From a virus, in the IMG/VR virus record IMGVR_UViG_3300027079_000008, positions 1 through 22,676 of that record: a stretch of DNA of 22,676 nt. One strand, given 5' to 3'. The number at the start of each line of letters is the position of its first letter. Position 1 is the first letter of the stretch. Below the pieces are notes generated by a model that searched no databases, had not been told where the DNA came from, and saw only the letters and a list, made by a program, of their open reading frames with translations. Below are positions 12,004 through 18,950 of the stretch, in pieces. Both the position numbers and the translations under genes were made by a program.

Positions 12004-13172
12004 GGCTGGTTGTTTGGCAATGGGACCGCAGTCCAGTCGGCCAGATCCTCGAGAACAAACTGGTTGACGATGACCCCACTGAGCCACACTGGCTTTGCTG
12101 TGCTGATCGTCGTGCTGGCATTCACCGCCAGTTGCGCGACCGTGCTGCTTGTGATCGTCTTGATGCGTGCCTCCAGTGTCTTGCCGCGTGGGCCTGCGCC
12201 GATAACTCGCACCAGCGCCCCGACGTGCTTCGTTGAGTCGAAGGAGCCGGTCGACAGATACAGGGCCGCATCGCCAGCCGTGATGGTGCCCGTGCCGAAC
12301 TGCGTATCACTGAGCACCGGCACCCGCACCGCTTGACCGTTGGCATCCAGCCAGATCTCGCCGCCGGTCTGCTGCTGCTCCTCCGTCTGGATGGGTCGCT
12401 TGATGATGCGTCGATCTGTCGTGGGGCTCTTGCCGTCATAGGTAGACTTTGTTACGTCCTGCCATGCCGCTGTGCTGCTGGTTCTCGTCTGGTACACCAG
12501 TTCATTCGGGCCCTTGTTCGGCAGCAGAATATAGTAGCCGCCGGGGTTGATCTCGATCGTGTAGCTGATCGGCCAATACAGCGAGCCAGCCACGTCTCGC
12601 TCTGGCTCGTCCGGCATCTCCACATCTCGCAGCAGACAGCATCCCGCCGGATACGACACACCGTGGATCGTCACTGCTGAGAGATTGATGGTGTCGGCCA
12701 ACTCGAAGAGGAACTGCGGGATTGTCGCGAAGTTGGCCGTGACGTTCACCACGCGCGTCCTGACCTTGCGCGTGAGGCCTTCGTAGAGATCGCCTGCCGA
12801 GTTGACGAGCGGGTACCCTCGGGCATCGTAGAATGCCGGCACCGCGATCGACCCGGACCTCATGCCACCCTTGACCCGCTGGCTGGCGTAGGCCTGATCC
12901 TCGCGGGTAGTGATCGCTGTGCTGTACGTCACCTGCATCAGGTAGCGAGTGAGCACCTCGTCATCCTGCGACAGCTGACGATTCACTACGATCGCCGTGG
13001 TTTTCTCGGGGTGGCTGGCGCCCTTCGCCGGGATGCCTGTGGCCGTCACGACGGTCGTGATCGTGTCCGTCTCGGTCGTGGTTGTGATCTCCCACACGTC
13101 GACGACCGTCTCTGTGCCGTCCTCGTCCTGCTGCCACTGCCCACGCCTGTAGAGCTTTGCTGTCGCTGCCAT
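12000..13172 (-). CDS. Tail protein, probable distal tail component (390 aa)
   Basis: The 390-residue protein directly follows the tape measure gene, the usual place of a distal tail or tail-tip hub protein. It starts at the ATG at 13170-13172 (MAATAKLYRR). The first 210 residues are beta-rich with WEITTTTETDTITTVV and, near 145-180, a VRTRVVNVTANFATIPQFLF block. A further domain runs from about 265 to 390 with EIWLDANGQAVRVPVLSD and ends DWTAVPLPNNQP. No signal peptide or enzymatic motif is visible. The assignment rests on synteny and fold-like composition, not on family recognition. Confidence 0.6.
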   Translation of the reverse strand: MAATAKLYRRGQWQQDEDGTETVVDVWEITTTTETDTITTVVTATGIPAKGASHPEKTTAIVVNRQLSQDDEVLTRYLMQVTYSTAITTREDQAYASQRVKGGMRSGSIAVPAFYDARGYPLVNSAGDLYEGLTRKVRTRVVNVTANFATIPQFLFELADTINLSAVTIHGVSYPAGCCLLRDVEMPDEPERDVAGSLYWPISYTIEINPGGYYILLPNKGPNELVYQTRTSSTAAWQDVTKSTYDGKSPTTDRRIIKRPIQTEEQQQTGGEIWLDANGQAVRVPVLSDTQFGTGTITAGDAALYLSTGSFDSTKHVGALVRVIGAGPRGKTLEARIKTITSSTVAQLAVNASTTISTAKPVWLSGVIVNQFVLEDLADWTAVPLPNNQP

Positions 13173-13173
13173 G

Positions 13174-14811
13174 TCACACCGCCCATCCGATCATGCCGTC
13201 CTGTGTCGCCTTGAGAAGCTGCCGCTGTATCCCGCGAATTTCTTTCAGCTGGTCGAGCTGCTGCTGGCTCAGTGTCCCCTGCTGGTTGATGATGCGGTTG
13301 AGCACACCAGCACCGCCCGCCGTTCTGAGATCCTGAGCCGGCCCGGCCTGCTGCACAGCCTTGTCCACTCTCGTGGCGATGTCCGCCGATTTCAGCTCCC
13401 CGATCAGCTCATCGAACTTCCTGCCGGCAGTCGTCGCCGCGTCTGGCTGGTTGGCCGCCGTGCTGGCCGCCGTCGCTGCTGTGGCCACCGCTGCAGACCA
13501 TTCCTGCCGGGCTGCTGCCAGCTCTGCGCTGGCCTTGTCTAGTCGTGCTGCGTAGGCATCGGCCCTCGCCTGCTGGTCCGCCGCCGCCTGCTGGTCGATC
13601 TGCTGCACCTGCTGCGTGGCCATCAGATCGATCTCGGCCTTGATCGCATCGGCATCGAGTGAGCTGTCGAGATAGGCCATGATGTCGACGATGCCGCTCG
13701 ACAACCACGCCTGCGTCTCGGCCCACATCCGCCGCACACCGGAGACCGCTTGCCCGAACACGTCGAGGAATCCATTCCGCCATGCGTACCACTGATCAGA
13801 GATAGCCGCGATCCCCTGAGCCCATGCCACATCGAGCGATGCCCAAAACACGCCAGCCGCTGCTGCCACGTCGCCAGCCGTGAGTGCTCCCATGATGCTG
13901 GAGAGTGTGTCGGAGACTGCCGAGCCGAGCCCGGCGAAGGGCTGCAGCAATGCCCCGATGGCGTCGTAGGCCTGGCCAAAACTGTCCACCAATGTCTCGC
14001 CAACCAACTTGGCCAGTGTTTGTATCGCCGGCCATGTCTGCATCACCAGGTCGATCATCTGCGACAGGTAGGGCAACACCGCCACCGCGATGATGTTGCT
14101 GGCGTTGCGGAGTGTGGCCACCAGCCCCTGCCACTTGTCGTCGAAGGCCGCCGCCGCCTTGGCCTGCTCGCCGCTGATCGTCATGCCGAGCTTGTCGGCC
14201 TCGGCCATCAGGGCCCGAATTCCGCCGGCACCGTCGGCCATCATCGGCACCAGATCCGCTCCGGATTTGCCCAGCAGATCCATTGCCACCGAGGCCTGCG
14301 CCGCTGGGTCCTGAATCTGGCTGATGCCTTGAGCCACCGCCAAAAACCGATCTTCCACCGGCATGGCCAGCAGTTGCTCAGCAGATAGCCCGACCGAGGC
14401 CAGAGCAGCCGCCGCCGACTTGCTGCCGCCCGCTGCCTGCGTCGTGACGTCTCCCAGCTTGCGCATGCCCTTTTCGACAGCCTCGAGATTCGCCCCGGAT
14501 TGCTCCGCAGCGTACCGCAGTTGGCTCAGCGACTCAGCGCTCGCACCAGTCCGCTGTGCGATGTCGTCGATCCCTGCAGCAGCCTCAGAGAATCGCCACA
14601 CCGAGGCCGCCGCCGCACTCATGCCGGAGACGATCAGCCCGATCCCGCCTGCGACTGCAGCCGTACCGAGTGATGCCGCGATGCCTGCCACACCTTTGGC
14701 TGCACCTGCGAGTCGAGTCGTGAGTGTGGCCAGTCCCCGCTTGAGCGGGGTGTCGTCGACGAAGATTTTCACGAAGGCCCTGGCCGCCTCGATCGCTCTA
14801 CTGCTCGCCAC
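13174..14811 (-). CDS. Tail tape measure protein
   Basis: The 545-residue protein is helical with a hydrophobic stretch at about 35-70 (KGVAGIAASLGTAAVAGG and on). A SAESLSQLRYAAEQSG segment near 90-105 is typical of tape measure proteins, and a long Gln/Ala-rich coiled coil occupies 395-460. It sits just after the chaperone pair, the universal place for this gene. At the usual ~1.5 angstrom per residue, the tail would be about 80 nm. The start is GTG at 14809-14811 with GGAGGTGCTGA upstream, overlapping the chaperone stop by 14 nt. Confidence 0.88.
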   Translation of the reverse strand: MASSRAIEAARAFVKIFVDDTPLKRGLATLTTRLAGAAKGVAGIAASLGTAAVAGGIGLIVSGMSAAAASVWRFSEAAAGIDDIAQRTGASAESLSQLRYAAEQSGANLEAVEKGMRKLGDVTTQAAGGSKSAAAALASVGLSAEQLLAMPVEDRFLAVAQGISQIQDPAAQASVAMDLLGKSGADLVPMMADGAGGIRALMAEADKLGMTISGEQAKAAAAFDDKWQGLVATLRNASNIIAVAVLPYLSQMIDLVMQTWPAIQTLAKLVGETLVDSFGQAYDAIGALLQPFAGLGSAVSDTLSSIMGALTAGDVAAAAGVFWASLDVAWAQGIAAISDQWYAWRNGFLDVFGQAVSGVRRMWAETQAWLSSGIVDIMAYLDSSLDADAIKAEIDLMATQQVQQIDQQAAADQQARADAYAARLDKASAELAAARQEWSAAVATAATAASTAANQPDAATTAGRKFDELIGELKSADIATRVDKAVQQAGPAQDLRTAGGAGVLNRIINQQGTLSQQQLDQLKEIRGIQRQLLKATQDGMIGWAV

Positions 14812-15088
14812 TCAGCACCTCCGGTCCGTATCCCACCAACCACTGGATTTCACCCGGCGCGTGCTGCGCCATCTGCGCCAGCAGTACCTCGCGACCCGAG
14901 GGCCTGCGCCGTTCGGAGTCGCCGAAAAAATCCTGCCACGTCCACACCCGATCAGACCGCTTCGTCCGCTGCACATTGTACATCGCCGCCATCAGTGACC
15001 CGAGCCGCTGAGCCCCCAGCCGCTGCGACTGATGCACAGCCCACAGAGCCTGCCTCAGTGTCATCGGCCCGAGATCCAGATCTGTCAT
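14798..15088 (-). CDS. gpT-like part of the tail assembly chaperone
   Basis: The ATG at 15086-15088 would give 96 residues, with MTLRQALWAVHQSQRLGAQR and a Trp-rich helix WTWQDFFGD. The same frame is open without a stop far upstream, through GIECSGPDEWLTRLR and a Gly-rich stretch, to a slippery site inside the preceding gene at 15268. Most likely it is made only as a fusion to the upstream protein by -1 frameshifting, as with lambda gpG-T. The fusion would run 15552 to 14798 and have about 251 residues. The stop TAG lies inside the start of the tape measure gene. Confidence 0.75.
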   Translation of the reverse strand: MTDLDLGPMTLRQALWAVHQSQRLGAQRLGSLMAAMYNVQRTKRSDRVWTWQDFFGDSERRRPSGREVLLAQMAQHAPGEIQWLVGYGPEVLSGEQ

Positions 15089-15102
15089 GCACCGCAGCCG
15101 TG

Positions 15103-15552
15103 TCAGCCATTCATCGGGGCCGCTGCATTCGATGCCATCGATTGAATATCGAGAGCCTCCACCGCTGCCTCGATCTGCTCGCTGATCGCCTGCCTCGCCT
15201 GCTCCTGAGCCGCCTCCACCTTTGCCAGCAGATCCTGCAGCCCGGCTTTTATCGGGCTGCCCTTGGGGAAAAAATCGGTGAGAGCCTCCAGCAGTGCAGT
15301 CGATGCCTCCTCGTGCGTCGAGCCGTCCGCCGCCTCCATCAGTGTGGCCGACGGAACCTGCTCGATCGCTGCGAGGACTTCATAGATCAGCGTGTCATCC
15401 AGCTGGATAGCCGCCAGAAACTCGCTGAGCCGCTGCGGGTTGTGGGCCATCTCCAGCACATCCCACTCCGTCGAGTCGAGGATGCGCTGGCGTGCCGCGA
15501 TGCTGATCCGGACCGGATGCACCTTGCCCGCCGTGTCACGATACTGAGCCAT
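15103..15552 (-). CDS. gpG-like tail assembly chaperone
   Basis: The 149-residue protein (MAQYRDTAGK) is mainly helical and acidic, directly upstream of the tape measure region, as expected for the major tail assembly chaperone. The start is the ATG at 15550-15552, with GGAGGATCAGGAG just upstream. The 21 codons of further open frame read as shadow of the small gene before it. Residues 83-95 end in TDFF, encoded over the slippery TTTTTTC, and the in-frame product continues as a coiled helix (LLAKVEAAQEQARQAIS). A minor fraction of ribosomes should shift to the -1 frame. Confidence 0.8.
   Translation of the reverse strand: MAQYRDTAGKVHPVRISIAARQRILDSTEWDVLEMAHNPQRLSEFLAAIQLDDTLIYEVLAAIEQVPSATLMEAADGSTHEEASTALLEALTDFFPKGSPIKAGLQDLLAKVEAAQEQARQAISEQIEAAVEALDIQSMASNAAAPMNG
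15237..15274 (-). promoter_or_regulatory. Programmed -1 frameshift signal (TTTTTTC plus hairpin)
   Basis: The minus strand reads T TTT TTC at 15274-15268 in the chaperone frame, a canonical X XXY YYZ heptamer. After a 7-nt spacer comes a perfect 8-bp stem: GCAGCCCG (15260-15253), loop ATAAAAGC (15252-15245), CGGGCTGC (15244-15237). The -1 frame is free of stops from the heptamer to 14798. All three parts needed for frameshifting are present at proper spacing, in the gene pair where this is a known feature of tailed phages. Confidence 0.85.
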
Positions 15553-15697
15553 CTCCTGATCCTCCGGTTGTTGTTGTTGGTTCCGACTGCGACTGGTTGC
15601 CCCCAACCACTGCAATCACCTTGAGCTTCACTGTACTGGTGGTGCCGTCTGCGTTCGTCACCTGCACCTCGTCGACCTGTCCGAGTACCACTGCCAT
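15536..15697 (-). CDS. Small tail-associated protein (53 aa)
   Basis: The ATG at 15695-15697 is preceded by GAGGAGGACATC, one of the best ribosome binding sites in the window. The 53-residue product starts MAVVLGQVDEVQVTNADGTT and ends in a Gly/Ser/Thr-rich tail. Codons have the GC-rich third positions of the neighbours. It lies between the major tail gene and the chaperone pair and overlaps the chaperone start by 17 nt. The family is not recognised. Confidence 0.65.
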   Translation of the reverse strand: MAVVLGQVDEVQVTNADGTTSTVKLKVIAVVGGNQSQSEPTTTTGGSGDGSVS

Positions 15698-15707
15698 GAT
15701 GTCCTCC

Positions 15708-16172
15708 TCAGCTCGAGACTGTGCTGTAATTGCTGGAATAGCTGTTGTCTGCCGCCTTGGCGATCTCGATCGCCACCTTTACCGTGTCGTTGTCGGGCCG
15801 GGTTTCGTTCCAGCTCTTGATCCTGCCCTCGAGCCGGAACACCACTTGGCCGACGTCTGCGATCGCACCGCTGGCCAGTGCGTAGTGGTGCACCGTGCCG
15901 GCGACATAGGCCGCCCGCATCGCCGCGTATGTCGTGCCCGGCGTGCCGCGCTTGAAAAGCATGTTGGCCGAGATGGTGTACTTCGGCTTGCCTGTGTGCT
16001 CGCTGATCTCGGAGTCGCCCCGGCAGTTGCTCTCGACCGACCGCCGCTCGCTGCTGATGCTGTCGTCGATGACCACCGGAATCTCTGTGAGTGCTCCGGC
16101 ACCGCCGAGGGTTGCGGAGTAGTACAGCTTGCAATCGTCGCCGAGCACTGAACCGTCTGCTACGTTTGGCAT
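15708..16172 (-). CDS. Major tail (tube) protein
   Basis: A 154-residue protein in the usual position just upstream of the chaperone genes. It has an N-terminal GSVLGDDCKLYYSATLGG, a beta core with DDSISSERRSVESN and PKYTISANMLFKRG, and a C-terminal strand VKVAIEIAKAADNS. Size and alternating strands fit tail tube subunits of siphoviruses. The ATG at 16170-16172 shares a base with the upstream stop (TAATG). An inverted repeat directly upstream could mask its ribosome binding site. Assignment is by synteny and fold-like features. Confidence 0.7.
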   Translation of the reverse strand: MPNVADGSVLGDDCKLYYSATLGGAGALTEIPVVIDDSISSERRSVESNCRGDSEISEHTGKPKYTISANMLFKRGTPGTTYAAMRAAYVAGTVHHYALASGAIADVGQVVFRLEGRIKSWNETRPDNDTVKVAIEIAKAADNSYSSNYSTVSS

Positions 16173-16711
16173 TATTGAAAGGCCCTTTCAAGGTAATAGG
16201 GAATCTTGGGTTCGATGATGTTGTAAGCCGGTCTCATAAATGGCCGGCGATCCTCCAGCTGCTCGATCGTTGTCAGTCCGCCCGCAGCTGTGCGGACCGT
16301 CTTTTTGTACAGCTCCGGACCGACCACGACATACTCGTTGTCGTTTGAGATCGCGTAGAATAGCCGCTCCTTTAGCGGGCTTGGCTGCATGTGCAGCAGT
16401 GGAACCTTGCCGGGCTGCGAGATCTTGTCGGGCCGCCGTGGCTTGCGTGCCGTGTAGCCCTGTTGCAGTGCGAATTGATACCACGCCTGACGCTGGCGGA
16501 ATCGCTCGAGCTCCTCGGGCGTGAGCTCGCTGAGCTTCTTCTGGGCCGCTCGCTTTAGTGACCGCCTCGCGACCTTGCGGATCGAGCCGCCGACCACGTC
16601 GAAGAACTTTGCCTGCCGCTCCGTGATGCCGAGCTCGCTGCGGACCGTGCCGTCTGGCCGCCGCGTGAATCGCATCTTCATATTAGCCCGGAATCGAATG
16701 CTTTGGCTCAT
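16172..16711 (-). CDS. HK97 gp10/lambda Z-like head-tail joining protein
   Basis: The start is the ATG at 16709-16711 (MSQSIRFRAN), overlapping the upstream stop by 4 nt. The nine extra open codons upstream belong to that gene. The 179-residue product is basic, with helix KFFDVVGGSIRKVARRSLK, a Pro-rich segment PLLHMQPSPLKERLFYAI and the strand EYVVVGPELY. This order resembles gp10/Z-type proteins that help join tails to heads. Resemblance is at the level of pattern and gene position, so the exact role is inferred. Confidence 0.6.
   Translation of the reverse strand: MSQSIRFRANMKMRFTRRPDGTVRSELGITERQAKFFDVVGGSIRKVARRSLKRAAQKKLSELTPEELERFRQRQAWYQFALQQGYTARKPRRPDKISQPGKVPLLHMQPSPLKERLFYAISNDNEYVVVGPELYKKTVRTAAGGLTTIEQLEDRRPFMRPAYNIIEPKIPYYLERAFQ
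16175..16191 (-). promoter_or_regulatory. Inverted repeat just before the major tail gene start
   Basis: The sequence TTGAAAGG-C-CCTTTCAA (plus strand) is a perfect 8-bp inverted repeat with a one-base centre. In the minus-strand RNA it can fold to a 7-bp stem with a GGC loop, ending 2 nt before the ATG at 16172. The stem contains AAAGGG, the only candidate ribosome binding site for that gene. Translation of the major tail gene may thus depend on ribosomes arriving from the upstream gene. Confidence 0.4.
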
Positions 16712-17175
16712 GCTCGATTCCCCACACTGACGGCCCACGTTGTTTCGATTACGCCGACAAACACCTCCATCTGATCAAGGATCTCGCCGTCGCATGTCGT
16801 CGCGATCGAGACTGACCGCCGCCGCGCCGCGATGTTGCCGGCCAGTGTCACCTGCCGATATGTCGCCGACGTCCGCAGATGATCGCACAGCCCCTCGAGC
16901 AAATCCTCGTAGTCGTCAGATGCTGCGACTGCCTCGGCTGTGCAGCGCACCGTCAAGACGATCGCGATTGTGATGTCCTCGGAGACGTCGCCCCGGTTGC
17001 TGGTGTCCTCGACCCGAGGGCAGATGACCGTCAGGAATCCCTGCGTGTCGCTTACTTCGTCGATGATGGCCGTGTAGCTCCGCCGCCTGCTGACTGTGAT
17101 GCCAGCCGGCAGTGACGGGTAGGCCTGCAGCTGTGTGACCAGTGCCGCCGCCAGTGTCCGGATACGCGCTGCCAT
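16708..17175 (-). CDS. Tail terminator/completion candidate
   Basis: The start is the ATG at 17173-17175 (MAARIRTLAAALVTQLQAYP), one base into the upstream stop (TGATG). The open frame continues 90 codons further but reads as Arg/Pro/His-rich shadow of the previous gene. The 155-residue product has an N-terminal helix, then GFLTVICPRVEDT, DITIAIVLTVRC and a central helix DDYEDLLEGLCDHLR, ending in strand VGVIETTWAVSV. That alpha/beta order fits gpU-type tail terminators. Family assignment is inferred from order and pattern. Confidence 0.6.
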   Translation of the reverse strand: MAARIRTLAAALVTQLQAYPSLPAGITVSRRRSYTAIIDEVSDTQGFLTVICPRVEDTSNRGDVSEDITIAIVLTVRCTAEAVAASDDYEDLLEGLCDHLRTSATYRQVTLAGNIAARRRSVSIATTCDGEILDQMEVFVGVIETTWAVSVGNRA

Positions 17176-17540
17176 CAGTCGCGCTCCTTCGTATGAATGC
17201 GGAGATATCGCCGCTCTGGGTCGTGGTATTGCCAGAGCTGTGAGCTCGGGCCGAATGGCATGACCCGGAATGTGATGTCGTCCACTGTAATGGTATCGCC
17301 CCGCTGCGGAGTGACCACGGTGCCGCTTATGATCAGGTCCGCAGCGAGGACGATCCAGTCTGTCGAGCGATCTCCGACCCGAACCGCTTGGTACGTTTCG
17401 GACCGCTCCCATGTCGACTGCCCCCGCACCGCTGTCAGCTCGCAATTGTTGGCACCACGCGCGAACGTCGCCGCCTCACCCCGCACTCGGAATGATGCTG
17501 CTTGCGCTGCTCGCTGTGCTGCCTGAATTGCTGTGACCAC
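17175..17540 (-). CDS. Head-closure/head-tail adaptor (FII-like) candidate
   Basis: The GTG at 17538-17540 has GAGG 7 nt upstream and gives 121 residues. The protein begins with an Ala/Gln-rich helix and continues with small strands: GEAATFARG, DWIVLAADLIISG and GDTITVDDITFRVMPFGP, ending YHDPERRYLRIHT. Small beta-rich proteins with a GDxI...VMP layout between capsid and tail terminator are usual head-closure or connector proteins. Synteny supports this. There is no direct family match. Confidence 0.6.
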   Translation of the reverse strand: MVTAIQAAQRAAQAASFRVRGEAATFARGANNCELTAVRGQSTWERSETYQAVRVGDRSTDWIVLAADLIISGTVVTPQRGDTITVDDITFRVMPFGPSSQLWQYHDPERRYLRIHTKERD

Positions 17541-17566
17541 GGGGAGACCTCAGAGTAAAGAGCCCA

Positions 17567-17597
17567 CTGGCCGGCCCCCGGAGGAAAGGCCGACCAG
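17567..17597 (-). terminator. Hairpin after the major capsid gene
   Basis: In the 71-nt gap after the capsid stop, the minus strand has CTGGTCGGCC (17597-17588) and GGCCGGCCAG (17576-17567), a 10-bp stem with one G-U pair and an 11-nt loop. Only TCTTT follows some bases later, so it is not an ideal intrinsic terminator. It may lower readthrough into the genes after the capsid or stabilise the capsid mRNA. Confidence 0.4.
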
Positions 17598-17611
17598 CGA
17601 GCAGGGCATGA

Positions 17612-18577
17612 CTACGCCAGCAGCGTCTCGGTGCTGGTGATGGCATCGGTGACGACGATCGGAATCCCTTCGTACTCGGTCGGGCGAGGCGCTGGCATCC
17701 CGGTCGGGCTGTAGGTCGTCCGGCTCACCTGCAGCTGCCGCAATGATCGGCGGTTCATGCAGATATGGGTGGGCTGATCCGATGCCGGGAACAGGGCCAG
17801 AGCCCGAGCCAGCAGCGTGTCCGTCAAACCCTTGCCGCTGTCCTCGGTCAAGTTGGCGATGCGGGCCACAGCGTACTTCGACCCGATCTGCACACCGAGA
17901 TGGCCGCCGGCATCTCGCACCATGGCCACCATGCTCTTCGAGTTGCTGCCGAGAACGACAGACTCGAAGATCTCGCCGACCGTGAAGTTGATGTTTGGCG
18001 TGCTCAGCGACTGATCGCCAGAGCCCACCAGAGCCACCGATGCGTCGTCCGGGGTCGATCGCAAGAACCACACCGAGCTGCCCGTCGAGGCAGTTGTGCC
18101 GGCTGCGTTGATCACCAGCGCGTCGCTGGCTCCGTTGTAGTTGGCGCTGTCGGCCAAACCGAGGAAGCCGTCCGCCGAGCCGCCGACCGTGCCGTTGAAA
18201 AACTGCTTCTCGAGAGTGAACAGAGCCTCGCGGATCTGTCGTGCGGTCCGCTGATTCATCCAGGCTTCGGCCCCGAATCGATATGCTCGACAGGCCGCCG
18301 CGTCCTCGATCACCTTGGCGTCGATGTACTTGAGATCCACCGACGTCTGCGTGCTGATCGATGCCGTGTAATCAGCACCCGCGTTGACCGCCCGGAAGCC
18401 GATCACGGGCGCGGTCGTTTCGACATTGAACTTGTGCACCGTGCCGTTCGAGCTCTGCATCGCGTGCAGCGCTCGCAGGACTGGCGCCTTGTTCAAAATG
18501 TCGGTAATCTCTGCCGGGTTGACGTCGAGGCTGTTGAACCTGATCAGCTCATTTAGCGTGGAAAGTGTGTCCGCCAT
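17612..18577 (-). CDS. Major capsid protein (HK97-type fold expected)
   Basis: The 321-residue product follows the protease/scaffold gene, as expected for the major capsid protein. It has an N-terminal segment LNELIRFNSLDVNPAEITDI, an E-loop-like portion TAPVIGFRAVNAGADY, spine-like helix AWMNQRTARQIREALFTLEK, then QFFNGTVGGSADGFLGL, and a C-terminal block HICMNRRSLRQLQVSR plus EGIPIVVTDAIT. This latter order (small Arg-rich helix, then GIPIVVTD) is common to many HK97-fold capsids. GAGGAG lies 9 nt before the ATG. No separate decoration-protein gene precedes it. Length is normal for the fold. Confidence 0.85.
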   Translation of the reverse strand: MADTLSTLNELIRFNSLDVNPAEITDILNKAPVLRALHAMQSSNGTVHKFNVETTAPVIGFRAVNAGADYTASISTQTSVDLKYIDAKVIEDAAACRAYRFGAEAWMNQRTARQIREALFTLEKQFFNGTVGGSADGFLGLADSANYNGASDALVINAAGTTASTGSSVWFLRSTPDDASVALVGSGDQSLSTPNINFTVGEIFESVVLGSNSKSMVAMVRDAGGHLGVQIGSKYAVARIANLTEDSGKGLTDTLLARALALFPASDQPTHICMNRRSLRQLQVSRTTYSPTGMPAPRPTEYEGIPIVVTDAITSTETLLA

Positions 18578-18590
18578 GGTCGTCTACTCC

Positions 18591-18950
18591 TCAATTCTTC
18601 TTGCTTCGGAATGCCTCGGCCAGACTGCGTGGCACCGTGCCACCAATCGCCACCGGCGTCGTCTCACCCTTGACCGCTTCGGCCATGCTGGCCGCTTGCT
18701 GCTTGAGCTGGGCCAGCTCGGCTCGCAGATCCTGGATCGTGCCCTGCAGTGTCTGCAGATGGGCCGTCTGGGCTGCGTTGAAATCCATTCCATCGCGAAA
18801 CATCCGGGCGCCCTCAGCGTCGCCGAAGGCTGTCATGAAAGCCGCCAGATCCGGTCGCGTTGGTGCCTCCTGCACTGTCACCGGCACCTCTGCCGCTGCA
18901 GCTGCTGGCTGCTCCCCTGCCGCCGCTGGCTGCAGCGTCGCCTTGTTCAT
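18591..18950 (-). CDS. Possible nested scaffold protein inside the protease gene
   Basis: An in-frame ATG at 18948-18950 (MNKATLQPAAAG) has AAGGA about 9 nt upstream, within the protease gene. From here to the stop lie 119 residues: an Ala/Glu/Pro linker, then helical AAQTAHLQTLQGTIQDLRAE with a coiled coil, and a basic end. In lambda the C-terminal part of gpC is also made separately as scaffold Nu3 in the same way. Separate expression here is inferred from the internal start and the domain layout. Confidence 0.5.
   Translation of the reverse strand: MNKATLQPAAAGEQPAAAAAEVPVTVQEAPTRPDLAAFMTAFGDAEGARMFRDGMDFNAAQTAHLQTLQGTIQDLRAELAQLKQQAASMAEAVKGETTPVAIGGTVPRSLAEAFRSKKN

Noticed and set aside
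17176-17445. 90-codon N-terminal extension of the tail terminator candidate
   Set aside because: It covers the head-closure gene in another frame, is Arg/Pro/His rich, and the ATG at 17175 is coupled to the upstream stop.
17550-18071. 173-codon minus-strand frame within and past the capsid gene
   Set aside because: It is an alternative frame of the capsid gene with shadow-like composition.
17765-18556. 263-codon open frame on the plus strand
   Set aside because: It is antisense to the major capsid gene, has a shadow-like composition rich in Arg, His and Gln, and no recognisable motif.
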